From Beroe forskalii (lineage: Eukaryota; Ctenophora; Nuda; Beroida; Beroidae): 64,000 nucleotides of DNA. The notes below the pieces were generated by a model that was not told the origin of the DNA, made no database searches, and saw only the letters and a program-made list of their open reading frames with translations. Positions 35,401 to 44,764 of this stretch are shown piece by piece. Both the position numbers and the translations under genes were made by a program. Position 1 is the first letter of the stretch, and each line of letters starts with the position of its first letter. The stretch is taken from positions 496,001 through 560,000 of the forward strand of contig WFMF01000044.1 of NCBI GenBank assembly GCA_011033025.1, written 5' to 3'.

Positions 35401-37668
35401 CGTTTTTTCTTCTTTTATTGGTTTCTGCTTCTCATCCTTGCTGATCTTGCTCCTTTCTTCCTTGAAAAGTTTCAGTTTTTCCTCCTTAGCTACTTTCAAC
35501 TTTTCTTCTTTTGCCACTTTCAACTTTTCTTCTTTTGCCAATTTCAGTTTATCGTCTTTTTGTTTCTGTTTTTCAAGAGCTCTGATCTTATCCTCCTTGG
35601 ATATTTTAGGCTTTTCATCTTTTTGCTGTTTATTTGCAATAACTTCATCTCTCGACGATTTCTGACTTTCTCCTTTCAATACTTTTTGTTTTGCAACATC
35701 TCGAGATTCTTTCGGGATTTTGAATTTGCTTGAGTCATCTGCTCGTGGTTTTGCTGTAACTTCAGTTTGATGTTGTGGCGTCGATCGCGATTCCACAGCT
35801 GGAACATCCAATTTTTCGAGACTCTTAGCCTTCATTTCTTCCTTAGCAGCTTTGTGCTTCGCTTCATCACGAGATTGTTTCCTCTTTCTCTCCTCCTTAG
35901 AATCTGAATGTTCGTGTTTTCTCTTGGGAATGCATTCTTCCTCACTTTCACTCTCGAACACGAGCTTGCTTCGTCTCTCCTCCTTCCGTTTTTCTTTCCG
36001 TTTTAACTTCTCCTTGTGACGTTCCTTGGACTTCTCTTTGTGCTTCTCTCGTTCCCTTTCTTTTGTCTTTTTGTACACAGTCTTTAGAGTTGGATCTTTT
36101 TCTGAGGAATACAAATAATTAATTGTCGTAATATCAAAAACGAATGTTGACCAATAAAGGAATTGTTGTAAACTAGAGTATTTTTGTCCCGATTCTAGCT
36201 TCGAAGTAAAAAAGATACACTGTCATTCAACGGTAATGTTACAGTTACATTGACCTAGTCGTTTCCTTTCAGGAATATATTTTCAAACAAACAGAGACTT
36301 TAAACCTTTACAAAAGGGGCAGTAGTACTGATCGACATCCTTTGCTTGTTCGCTGTTGATGTTAATACAAGATCCATGAAACCACTCCTCACAACCATCG
36401 CAGGCTATCATGAACTTGTTACCTGAATTGAGGGGCTGTTAGTAAATACTCTGTTATCATGAACTTGTTACCTGAATTGAGGGGCTGTTAGTAAATACCC
36501 TACTTGATATTATTGGCTATCATGAACTTTTACAAAATGAGGCGCTGTTAGTAAAGCTCTGTTATCGAACTTGTCGTTGAAATATTCTTTTTATGAAATC
36601 CCCATGATTTTTTACATCAGAGGCGTACATATTGTAACTTAAATTCAAGAAAGTGAAGAGGGAATTTTATTTCGTTTTGCTTACCGATCAAGTGGATATG
36701 CAGCCTCATCTTTATAGTTCCGCAAATAGGTAAATAAAGTACAGAATTCAGCAACCCATGCTCCTTACCATAGGCTCCCCGACATATGTGGGGGCATTGT
36801 TCGTTTAGAGGTCAACGACATCGTGATGTTGTAAAATACGTATGATGCGTGGGATGTAACGCGTGACTGATTGATATGGTGATGTAACGCATTATCATGG
36901 TGATGTAACGCGTTACTATGGTGATTTAACTTTGGTGATGTCAAGCGTTATTATGGTGACAGCATGCGTTCCTAAGGTTACCTAACGCGGTCACTCAGAT
37001 GTAGGATATTGCAAGAATTGCTAAAAAAGAGGAACTTACACAATTTGGATTGAATTCATCGATAAAGTGTTAGGTAAAAAGACAGTGTGGCTTATTAAGA
37101 TATTACAAATATTTAAATAATAGATTTTTGAAATGATATTTAAAAGGTATTCAAACAATAATAATGCTATTACACATGTAATTTTTATAATACCAAGAAA
37201 AAATTAAATATATTTTTCTGCAAAAACTGATTATTCAAATTTGGTAATAACCACTTTGACCATCATCACTGATGATGATGGCAAAACTTATCATGAAACC
37301 ATTTAATTCAACTTTACAATAACGAACGCTTGTTAACAAAGTTAAATATCTAAAACTCCTCCCCTTTTTATTCATGAAATATTCTACAAATTCATTTAAA
37401 CAATTTAATGTAAGAAGATGTTTAATTGATCGTCTAATACTCTAATAACAATTTAATGACACATATTTTGAACCAGTGTCTTTGATATTGGCTAATGATG
37501 TACGCTAAATCCTATATTCATATCTGAGCCTTCAAAAGTAACCATTAAATCTAAATAAACAAAATAAAATGCTAGATATCATGATATATAAAATATTTAA
37601 AGAAGTAACCAATATAAGTGAGATTCGATTACCAGAGCAGTCGATACGGCACGTCCGGCACAATTTTT
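29406..37668 (-). CDS. CXXC1: CFP1/CXXC1-like Set1/COMPASS subunit, PHD finger protein
   Basis: CFP1 (Spp1 in yeast) reads H3K4me3 and targets the Set1/COMPASS methyltransferase. Exons supported by phase: 36422-36306, 36101-35236, 34985-34939, 34326-34146, 33380-33288, 31417-31277, 30700-30577, 30522-30476 and 29561-29406. The piece ending at 37633 (LCRTCRIDCSG) supplies the first zinc ligands of the PHD finger; the next exon continues NKFMIACDGCEEWFHGSC. A 288-codon lysine/glutamate-rich exon follows. The C-terminal CFP1 domain is clear: DCVICGMSC, ARHMERCYNK, TYCKKLRVLCPDHNK, GICGCPLELSKI, RSCNKHIGWERL and RMANRTNLLQVLLNGTI. I see no CXXC zinc finger, and no knuckle or coiled coil between the basic region and the C-terminal domain. 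A 40-base exon (34009-33970) and the 21-24 base repeated exon at 33.7-33.96 kb join out of phase by one base. The 5' end is unresolved: an in-frame TAA lies just upstream, with no AG between. Confidence 0.87.
31105..31260. mobile_element. ATCGATCGAT-bearing short element, copy 3 (CXXC1 intron)
   Basis: Begins GTGTGCAATGTACATGCATC with ATCGATCGATGAG and ends TTCGATCGATCCATGTGC followed by ACACATGGG. Terminal words are imperfectly inverted. It abuts the donor side of the CXXC1 exon 31417-31277. Confidence 0.6.
31385..33115. repeat. 35-bp minisatellite carrying a CXXC1 splice acceptor
   Basis: About 1.7 kb of head-to-tail units (by eye 45-50), plus-strand word ACTCAAACTGAGGCAGTTAT. On the gene strand each unit reads CTGCCTCAG then TTTGAGTCTAAG, which is the polypyrimidine end and AG of the intron plus the first 12 bases of the exon 31417-31277. 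Longer units also include the next exon bases (AGCGCTGGGGAGCAC and variants). The array therefore repeats a splice acceptor with adjoining coding sequence inside the upstream intron. Confidence 0.93.
33610..33690. promoter_or_regulatory. RFX X-box-like palindromes in CXXC1 intron
   Basis: Several overlapping palindromic words: TCACCATGGTGACATCACG, GTTACCATGGTGACACCATG and GTCACCATGGTAACGC. GTNACCATGGNAAC-type palindromes resemble the RFX-factor X-box. Similar words occur at 15.23-15.31 kb, 36.83-36.99 kb and in the array at 40.6-40.87 kb. Function is inferred from the motif only. Confidence 0.4.
33691..33969. repeat. 39-bp minisatellite carrying a CXXC1 exon end and donor
   Basis: Seven copies, one of them shortened near 33,841-33,855. 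On the gene strand the unit is GCACTCGTTACTTGTAAAGA followed by G, then the donor GTGAGTTGAGGGCAG. Each copy thus has a possible AG acceptor, 21-24 coding bases (ALVTCKE or QALVTCKE) and a strong GTGAGT donor. Confidence 0.92.
36404..36535. repeat. Duplicated acceptor and 5' edge of the PHD exon
   Basis: The segment TATCATGAACTTGTTACCTG (plus strand) occurs twice in full, with GAATTGAGGGGCTGTTAGTA attached, and a third time in part near 36,520. On the gene strand it is the intron end TTCAG plus the first exon bases GTAACAAGTTCATGATA of CXXC1 exon 36422-36306. Confidence 0.85.
36830..36995. promoter_or_regulatory. Tandem X-box-like words in CXXC1 intron 1
   Basis: Four or five imperfect copies of a word like ATGGTGATGTAACGCGTTA, each with a GTTAC/GTAAC half site pair. 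They resemble degenerate RFX sites and could equally be a decayed minisatellite. Confidence 0.35.
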
Positions 37669-37700
37669 CAGTTTATCGAGTTATCACATCACGATTTCGT

Positions 37701-37996
37701 CTATGAAGATCCTGTTGATACTGGGTTTTCTTCTGAAGTCGCTTCTTCTCCTGTCTGCACTTCCTCTGACACAGAACTGTCCTCTGCCTCAGTCTCAGTC
37801 TGGTGAGACACAGTCTCATTCCCTGTCTCCTGTAGACGAGACAGCGTCTCAGTGTCTAGATGAGGCACGCTCACCAAGGGGTCCCCCACCAATTCAGGAG
37901 GCGTGAGAAGGACCGGGGGGCTGTGCATGCCTGGGGTTAGGATGAGGGGAGGTGACATCTTGTCTACTCCTTCCAACTCAGCCCCCTCCACCCCTT
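37701..37996 (-). CDS. Probable USP30 C-terminal tail in a shifted frame
   Basis: A 96-codon acidic, Ser/Thr/Glu-rich frame with no start codon of its own continues from the repeated ELEGVEGA motif at the end of the USP30 frame, but is offset by one base. Adjacent repeat units read GGGTGGAGGGGCT (23-base unit) and GGGTGGAGGGGGCT (24-base unit): one G in a G run separates the frames. With the extra G the protein would run on for about 97 residues to the TAG at 37,701. Either the four-G unit is a consensus error or polymorphism, or USP30 ends at 37,997 and this is decayed or 3' UTR sequence. Confidence 0.45.
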
Positions 37997-40900
37997 CTAA
38001 CTCAGCCCCTCCACCCCTTCCAACCCTGCCAACTCCACCCCTAACCTCTCCTCCTCCCCTCGAGGCAGTGACACTGGACTGTCACTGAGCGTCCTCCGGG
38101 CGCTCTGTGTGAGGACCTCCGGCAGAGACTGTCGCTCGTAGTACAGCAGGTAGATCTGTTGTCGCTGGAGCTCCTCCACGGACGCCAGTCTGACCACGTC
38201 ATCGGACGCGAATAACCACTGAGTGTCGTTGATCTTGCGGTAGGTGACGTAGTGGCCGGAGTTGGCCGTACCGTGGTGGACGATCACTGATTTGAGGGTG
38301 TAGTTGAGTCCTTCTACCATGGGCGGGTCTCGCTCCTTAGGGTCCTTAGCGTCGTAGGATCGGACCACTTCAAAGCCGTCCACTGGACGACTCACTGCAG
38401 GTTCTTGTTCTACAAGCTCACCTTCCGTGTTGAACAGCGCTTGGTATGCGAATAGCGTTAAGTCGAGGGACTCAATGGGGAAGGAAACGTGGTCGTTATT
38501 CTTCGTCATGGAGCCGTTATCAAACTCCGTCCGGTTGATCTGAATACAGAGACACTTTGGCGCCTTGGCGATCTTAACCTGTTTCCTAAAATCGCAGGTA
38601 GTGGTAATGCCGTCCCTCTCCGTACAGGCATCACACTCCACCCCTGAGACTGTCTCCTCAGAGAAGTAGGTGTGGAGCATGTCTCTCAGACTACGGAATG
38701 AGAGGCTCATCAGGGGTGGAGCTACGCTGCTCTGAGAGGAGGAAGCTCGGGAGAGGTGGAGGGTGAGGTTGTCGAAGGGCTCGATCCTCCGGGAACTCTC
38801 AGTCTGACAGTCCGTACAAGCCAGGGAGATGAGGAACTTGCCCTGAACTGGGACAGGGAGTTGGAGGGAGGTCTCAGTGGGGAGCAGCATACGAGCTTCA
38901 CGTTCTACTGAAGTTATGAGGACTTGGAAGGCTTCGTAGGCGTCCTCCTGGGTGAAGAGGGTGTCCCACCCGTGCTCTGTCATGGCTCTGTGAACCTTGT
39001 TGAGTGAGAAGGGGTCAGTGTGAACCTGGGAGTGGAAGAAGGGGTCATTGTGAACCTGGGAGTGGGAGAAGGGGTCAATGTGAACCTGGGGGCGGGAGAA
39101 GGGGTCAATGTGAACCTGGGAGTGGGAGAAGGGGTCAGTGTGAACCTGGGAGTGGAAGAAGGGGTCAGTGTGAACCTGGGAGTGGAAGAAGGGGTCAGTG
39201 TGAACCTGGGAGTGGGAGAAGGGGAACCTGGGAGTGGGGAAGGATAGTGTGAACCGTTGGAAGAAGGGGTCAGTGTGAACCTGGGAGTGGAAGAAGGGGT
39301 CAGTGTGAACCTGGGAGTGGGAGAAGGGGTCAGTGTGAACCTGGGAGTGGGAGAAGGGGTCAGTGTGAACCTGGGAGTAGGAGAAGGGGTCATTGTGAAC
39401 CTGGGAGTGGGAGAAGGCTGAAGGGGTCAGTGTGAACCTGGGAGTGGGAGAAGGGGTCAGTGTGAACCTGGGAGTAGGAGAAGGGGTCAGTGACCAGTGT
39501 GAACCTAGGAGTGAGAGAAAGGGTCAGTGTGAACCTGGGAGTGGAAGAAGGGGTCAGTGTGAACCTGGGAGTGAGAGAAGGGGTCGAAACAAGAGATTAG
39601 GGGATTAGAGATAAAGGGGCATAGTCTATTGGGTCAGGTAAAACGGTTAGAGGGGCAAAGTCTAGCTGGACTAAGAAAGTACTTGAAAGGAGGGGAGTAA
39701 TTTAGTGGGTTAAGTAAGGAGTGGAATGGTCTAGAGGGGTAGGTAAGAATTTAAGGACAGCGGGGAATTAGGCAGCTAATTAGGCAATTAAATCTTACTT
39801 AATCATCTTTAAATCTTTAATCATTGGCTTTTATAGCGAAAACTGGTACACTGTATCATTAATCGAGTAGCTTTGTACATGCGGATTTGATTAATGAAAC
39901 ATTAGGTCGTGGAGTCAATTTTGATACATACACAAGCATTGCTAGGTGTAATGCACTAGTAATGCACTAGTACAATGTATACTGCACAGCAAGGATAGTT
40001 ACTTTCGTTGAAGTAAGGCACAATTCTCTTTAAAACAAACCTCAGACTAACGCAGATTACGTAAAGTTAACTCAAGTTATTTTTACGTTCTTCAACTTAA
40101 AACTTAATGGTACTTAATCCAATGTCTTATCTATACTTCTATAGAGGTGTATGGATATACTAAAATCAAACCAAAAATACTGTAATCGATTTTCAAATTC
40201 AAGGATTGACATAAGAGGCGAAAGAGACTAAACTGTGAAGTAAATTTCACATCTTGCTGGTGTACCTTGTTGAGGGAGGTACTCTGAGAGCCGTCAGTAG
40301 GCAGTTGCAGGGTGGTCAGCACTTCACATAGAGCTGATATCATGGGGGCTGATTTCCTTAACTCCTCCGTTATCACTAACTCCTCCTCCACCTCCCTCTC
40401 CTCGGACACACTCTCTCCTCCCTGAAGCTGAAGGGGGGGGGTGTTCATTGGCATGCTGGATAAGGAAAATGGAAAAGCTAACGACATGATCGACTAAAGG
40501 GTGATTGGAACTGAAAGGAATCACCTCAAACTAAAACAGATTAATAACAGATTTAACGTAAAGCAAGACACTAACAACTTATCAATAATAGAGAATTTAT
40601 ATACCGGTCTTGCTAAGCAATACTCTGTTGCTTTAACAGTTTAAACCTATGTTGCTAAGCAACACTATGTTGCTTTAACAGTCTATACCTGTGTTGCTAA
40701 GCAACACTTTGTTGCTTTAACAGTCTATACTTGTGTTGCTAAGCAACACTATGTTGCTTTTACAGTCTATTCCTGTGTTGCTAAGCAACACTGTGTTGCT
40801 TTAACAGTCTATACCTGTGTTGCTAAGCAACACTATGTTGCTCTAACAGTCTATACCTGTGTTGCTAAGTGCTGGGTCCTCCGCAGTATCTCCTGTATCC

Positions 40901-42194
40901 AGGCGTAGAAACTGTCTACAGACGACAGAGCTTGAGTGACACAGTTCAGAAAACAGGTATTGCCCAGGTTTTCTAAGGAGGGACGGAGCCTGCCTGAAAG
41001 GGATGTTCCTGTTATGTGTGCTCAGCAGTAAAAGGGCAATAAAGATGTAAAATAGTGATATGATTTCTAAAATGATGAGTGAAACACTTAATACATTAAT
41101 GAGTAATTGGATAACTCTAAATTACTATACAAATAGTTAATCTTAGTCAGTGATCCGAGGTGTAGTGATTAACTTCAAATATGCAGTTGAGTAGAGCTGA
41201 CGATTGTTCTTTCACTTTGCACAAAATCTACCTATCAATTATTTATACTAAGTTTTCACAAACCTTACGAAGAGTTTTTACAAAATGGTGCAAAATCTGG
41301 GGATTTTTCAAATAATCCCCATATTTTTGCTCCCCTACAGTACAAAAATTTAATTCGAAATTTGTAAATTCGGTGAACATTGAAAAGATTTTCATCTTTT
41401 CACATTACCAAAATTTCGATCGCTACAATTGTAACATCATCAGTAATAAGTATCCCTCGTTCGGTAATATGAGTTTTAGCGAATGATGAATGCTCAGTGC
41501 TCACGTCACGTGAATATAATGAACTTTTCACAAATTTCAAATTATCGAAGCGAATAGGATCCTCAAGACATAATTCGAATTTCACTTAATTAATATGTCT
41601 GTTATCTGGGACTGATGGAGTTTTAAAGTGTCATACAAGTGCACTTCCAACTGTCCGGTCCAAACTAAAAGCCCATGACATATCATAGTATTATGTGAAG
41701 ACGTAGTACAAGGTACGTGTACAGTGTACATTACGTCTGGAGTCAGGTAATTAGGACTGATAATTTACTAATTTGTTGTGTAATGTGTACAGTACACACG
41801 CTCCTACATTAATTGACACTACTTTTTGAGTAGTAAAGATTAATGCGAGATGATGCGATAATTGTTGAAGTTTTTGGTTAATAATTCCGAAGTTTGCTGT
41901 TGGTTCAGTAGAGCCATGAAATTACGAAATAATTTCAGCTCACAAGTCACGACCGAAATGATGAAAACTTTAATCTTTTAATTAGAGGTCTCCATCGTCC
42001 ATGGCAATTCAAATAACTAAACATTCCATGGAATATGGATGAGCGAAGGACGACTAAACATTCCACTAATTTTTCCAACCTTTTTTCCATCCCGTCTTGG
42101 AGTCGCCTCCCCATAGAACATATGCGGATATAGCTGCCACTGCACCAGTCAGGATCACACTGGACATGTGCTGCTTCACTAACTCCTGAATCAT
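37997..42194 (-). CDS. USP30: USP30-like mitochondrial ubiquitin-specific protease
   Basis: USP30 sits in the mitochondrial outer membrane and removes ubiquitin added by Parkin, opposing mitophagy. Exons: 42194-42080, 40993-40857, 40455-40266 and 38995-37997. Exon 1 encodes MIQELVKQH and a single N-terminal membrane segment (VILTGAVAAISAYVLWG), the USP30 hallmark. Exon 2 has the Cys box LENLGNTCFLN (Cys about residue 52). The last exon has EDAYEAFQVL, a four-Cys zinc ribbon (CTDC and CDAC), the His box HHGTANSGHYVTYRK and WLFASDDVV, where the Ser corresponds to the third member of USP30's Cys-His-Ser triad. Exon 3 follows in frame only if its nine-C run is eight. The C terminus at 37,997 may be a premature end (see the neighbouring tail). 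Minisatellites abut the acceptor of exon 4 and the donor of exon 2. Confidence 0.9.
38998..39590. repeat. 30-bp minisatellite beside the USP30 exon 4 acceptor
   Basis: About 19 copies of a plus-strand unit CAGTGTGAACCTGGGAGTGG plus GAGAAGGGGT. On the gene strand it reads CCCCTTCTCCCACTCCCAG then GTTCACA, a pyrimidine tract, AG and the first seven bases of USP30 exon 4 (GTTCACAGAGCC). The array ends directly at that exon; the true acceptor reads CTTCTCACTCAACAAG. Confidence 0.92.
40610..40868. repeat. 41-bp minisatellite with USP30 exon 2 donor and X-box palindrome
   Basis: Six copies or so of a unit containing GTTGCTAAGCAACAC and TTTAACAGTCTATACCTGTG. On the gene strand it reads TTAGCAACACAG then the donor GTATAGACTG, repeating the last 12 coding bases of USP30 exon 2 with its donor. 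Each unit also has the palindrome GTTGCTAAGCAAC, a textbook-like RFX X-box. Confidence 0.9.
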
Positions 42195-43301
42195 CTTGCA
42201 AACAGAGGAGGGGTTTGGGAGAGTTTTAAGGAAAGAGAGGGGATTTTCAAGGAAACTTTCAAGAAAAAGTATAACAGAGGAGGGGTTGGAGAAAGAAGAG
42301 GGGGAGTTTTCAGGAGAATTTCAAATATAATTTATAGCAAAAGTATTGTCATATAAATCGCAAAAATCTACTCATCTATGTCCTATAGGTATATAAATCA
42401 TGTTAAAATGTTGATGATGTTTATAATTTATAACAAAAGCAATAGAGGGAAGGAGGATCAAACTTAAAGCTTGAAAGCTTAAGTTGGTCGCTCGTTAAGT
42501 GGTCAAAAGGTACCGGGCCTCAAGAAACAGAGGAACTACACAAGGTCCTTTTTGAGATTTAAAACACATCTTACTTGAGTAGGTGTTGTCAATCGAGGTG
42601 TCAATTTGCTGTGTCAACAGGGCGGGGTTGGTGTCAAGGCACCACAATGAGCTTACAGCTGCTACGACATCTCCTACACTGAGGACATTGGTAATGAAAA
42701 GCAGGGTACTCTTAAACCGTGCAAGGCATGGGAAATACCAGGAACATAGATAACGATATCTCGCAACTTCAGTTGTGAATATCCATTTTGGTGGAAAACC
42801 AAAACTAAATGAGCAAAAGTTTCATCAGTAGTCTGCACTTACATCAATCACAAGTTCACCAATAAGCAGTTGAACACTAAAACGACAGAATTCCATGTAT
42901 ATATGTACTTAAGAAAAGAAATTGGTTACCTTGGTTCATGATAGACCTAGTTACAATTTCGTATGAGGCTTTACAGAGTAATTACTTCGCACGATGTTAT
43001 AATCTATCTTAATTCAAGTGTGGTTATGTCCGAAATTGCAATGACAACTTAATAATTACAACTGAATTCAGAATAGGTAAGCGCCCATATTAAGATACTA
43101 TATAAACCAGTTAGACTGTAGTCTTTCGACCTTTGCTTCGAAATACAATGATACACCAAATATAAAACTTAAAATTAAGGAGTCAATAAATTACTTCACC
43201 AAGTTGAATACCAAAATCACAGCTTAAAACATTTCCAATCAACCCTTGAACGCATAATAAGAAATTGTGATTCAGCCTCTATAGCCATCAACCTCCTCTC
43301 C
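42195..43301. other. Spacer between TIMM29 and USP30
   Basis: About 1.1 kb between the TIMM29 stop and the USP30 start, same strand. AT-rich, no further coding potential seen. It should contain the TIMM29 3' UTR and the USP30 promoter or 5' UTR; no TATA box or other element stands out. Confidence 0.5.
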
Positions 43302-44764
43302 TCATCTCCACTCGTCCTCATTGATATCATAGTCCACCATGGCCTGCTCCATGAACCACCACCGTCCCACCAGCCCCACATCTACCACTCGGTCCAGGTA
43401 CTCGGCCCACCTCGGCCTCAGGAACACTGCCCCGAACTCGCGCAGCTCGGGGTTGAGATGTCGCGAGTAGACGAGGGAGAAGAGGCCGAGGGAGAGGTAA
43501 CCTAGCCGACCCTGACTCTGCAGGGCTCTGATGTGGTCGATAAACTCCTCCGAGGTCTTGTTCCTGATCTGTCTGCGGAGGGAAGGCGTGTAATATGAAA
43601 ATTGTATTATTATGAAGGCGAAATGAGAGAGAAATGTGAGAAGTGTGCCTTTAAAAGGGAATGTTTCGAGTGTATTAACGAATCTCTTGAAAGCTGATGA
43701 ATTTCAACTCGATTTAGCTCACCTGTTGATGAGCAGTAGTCGGTGGTGGTTGTGTAGAGTGGCATTCTGGAAGTGGGTTAGAGTGGGGTTGTAATACCAC
43801 AAGTAGACGAGTGGGCTCAGGGATAGGGTTATCAGACACGTCTTGAGGGGTCGCTTTGCTAGCTTCTGTCCTGCAGCATTCAGAGTTATATAATCATGAA
43901 ATGCTTTCAGTTTCTCTAAATAATCGACGTCCTTGAAGGACTCATACACTCGAGAGGCGTACCGCAGGTCATTAGGTAGAAGCGTTGGTAGTGTTGTTGA
44001 GACTATAATGGACACAAGCCTACAATGGCAGATGGAAGAGGGTGAAAGTTTTTGAGATTATCAAGGAGACGTACATTGGAGAGCTACCAAAAGGATACAG
44101 TTATACACATACACAATACACATAGTACATACATTATACCTATACATTATACAATACACTATACAATCACACAGAGCTACGCAAGGCCAAAGAGAACTCA
44201 AAGTCTTTGTATCAAGATATCATAATCATTGTGTGAAGAATGCAACCATTTAGCAATGTTACAACAAAAGTATCAAAGTATTGTATAGTTTGGTGTCTAA
44301 TTGATCTTTATAATAAGCGGATGTAGGAATTTATAGTGTATAGTATGATGTATCTGTGTATATTGATAAGTCGGGCCTAGTAAATTACGTCATAATGATA
44401 ACTATCAATTTAACTCGAGTAATCAAATTGATTAATGGAATATGAAAGTATCAAATCACAGCACTTCTGCACTGTGGTTTGTAGATTAGAATACAGTGAC
44501 TGTATTCTAATCTACAAACAACAGTGCAGTATTACAGTCAAAGCTATGAGCTATCATCGTCTACAGAAAGAAATGAAGGTACGAAACTTGAATTTACCAA
44601 AATTGGGTAGATTTACCCTGAAACCAGTAATTTTAGGATTTTAGGTATATTTCCTCCCGTACCTGCTTCCACAAAGACATCCTTGTAGTCTCGTAGCGTG
44701 TTAACGGCAGGGTTATACAGGGCACTGCCAATCCTCCGTAACCTTCCTGGCTTACTGGCACTAC
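43302..44764 (-). CDS. TIMM29: TIMM29-like subunit of the TIM22 import complex
   Basis: TIMM29 is an inner-membrane subunit of the human TIM22 complex, which inserts carrier proteins. Exons found: 44764-44663, 43870-43723 and 43572-43302, all phase-consistent. The encoded sequence runs PGRLRRIGSALYNPAV, LRDYKDVFVEAGQKLAKRP, a membrane segment (LITLSLSPLVYLWYY), QGRLGYLSLGLFSLVY, FLRPRWAEYLDRVVDVG, LVGRWWFMEQAM and the end VDYDINEDEWR. The GRWW and D-x-D-IN-DE signatures match TIMM29. Human TIMM29 continues about 60 residues after this point, while here the stop follows at once. The exon with the start codon (about 15-20 residues) lies upstream of 44,764 and I could not locate it. Confidence 0.87.
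44467..44529. repeat. 63-base near-perfect palindrome in the TIMM29 intron
   Basis: The arms CTGCACTGT..TTTGTAGATTAGAATACAG and their reverse complement meet at a 3-base centre (TGA). Only one small bulge interrupts the approximately 30-bp stem. The tight centre argues against a normal miRNA precursor and for a recent inverted duplication or cruciform-forming site. Confidence 0.85.

Noticed and set aside
35306..35733. Plus-strand Phe/Ser-rich frames of about 120 codons
   Set aside because: Antisense shadow of the lysine/glutamate-rich CXXC1 exon.
38980..39393. Long open frame of PTPRFTLTPS repeats
   Set aside because: It is the 30-bp intronic minisatellite read in a frame without stops (unit length divisible by three). 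It ends at the USP30 acceptor and does not continue into the USP30 frame.
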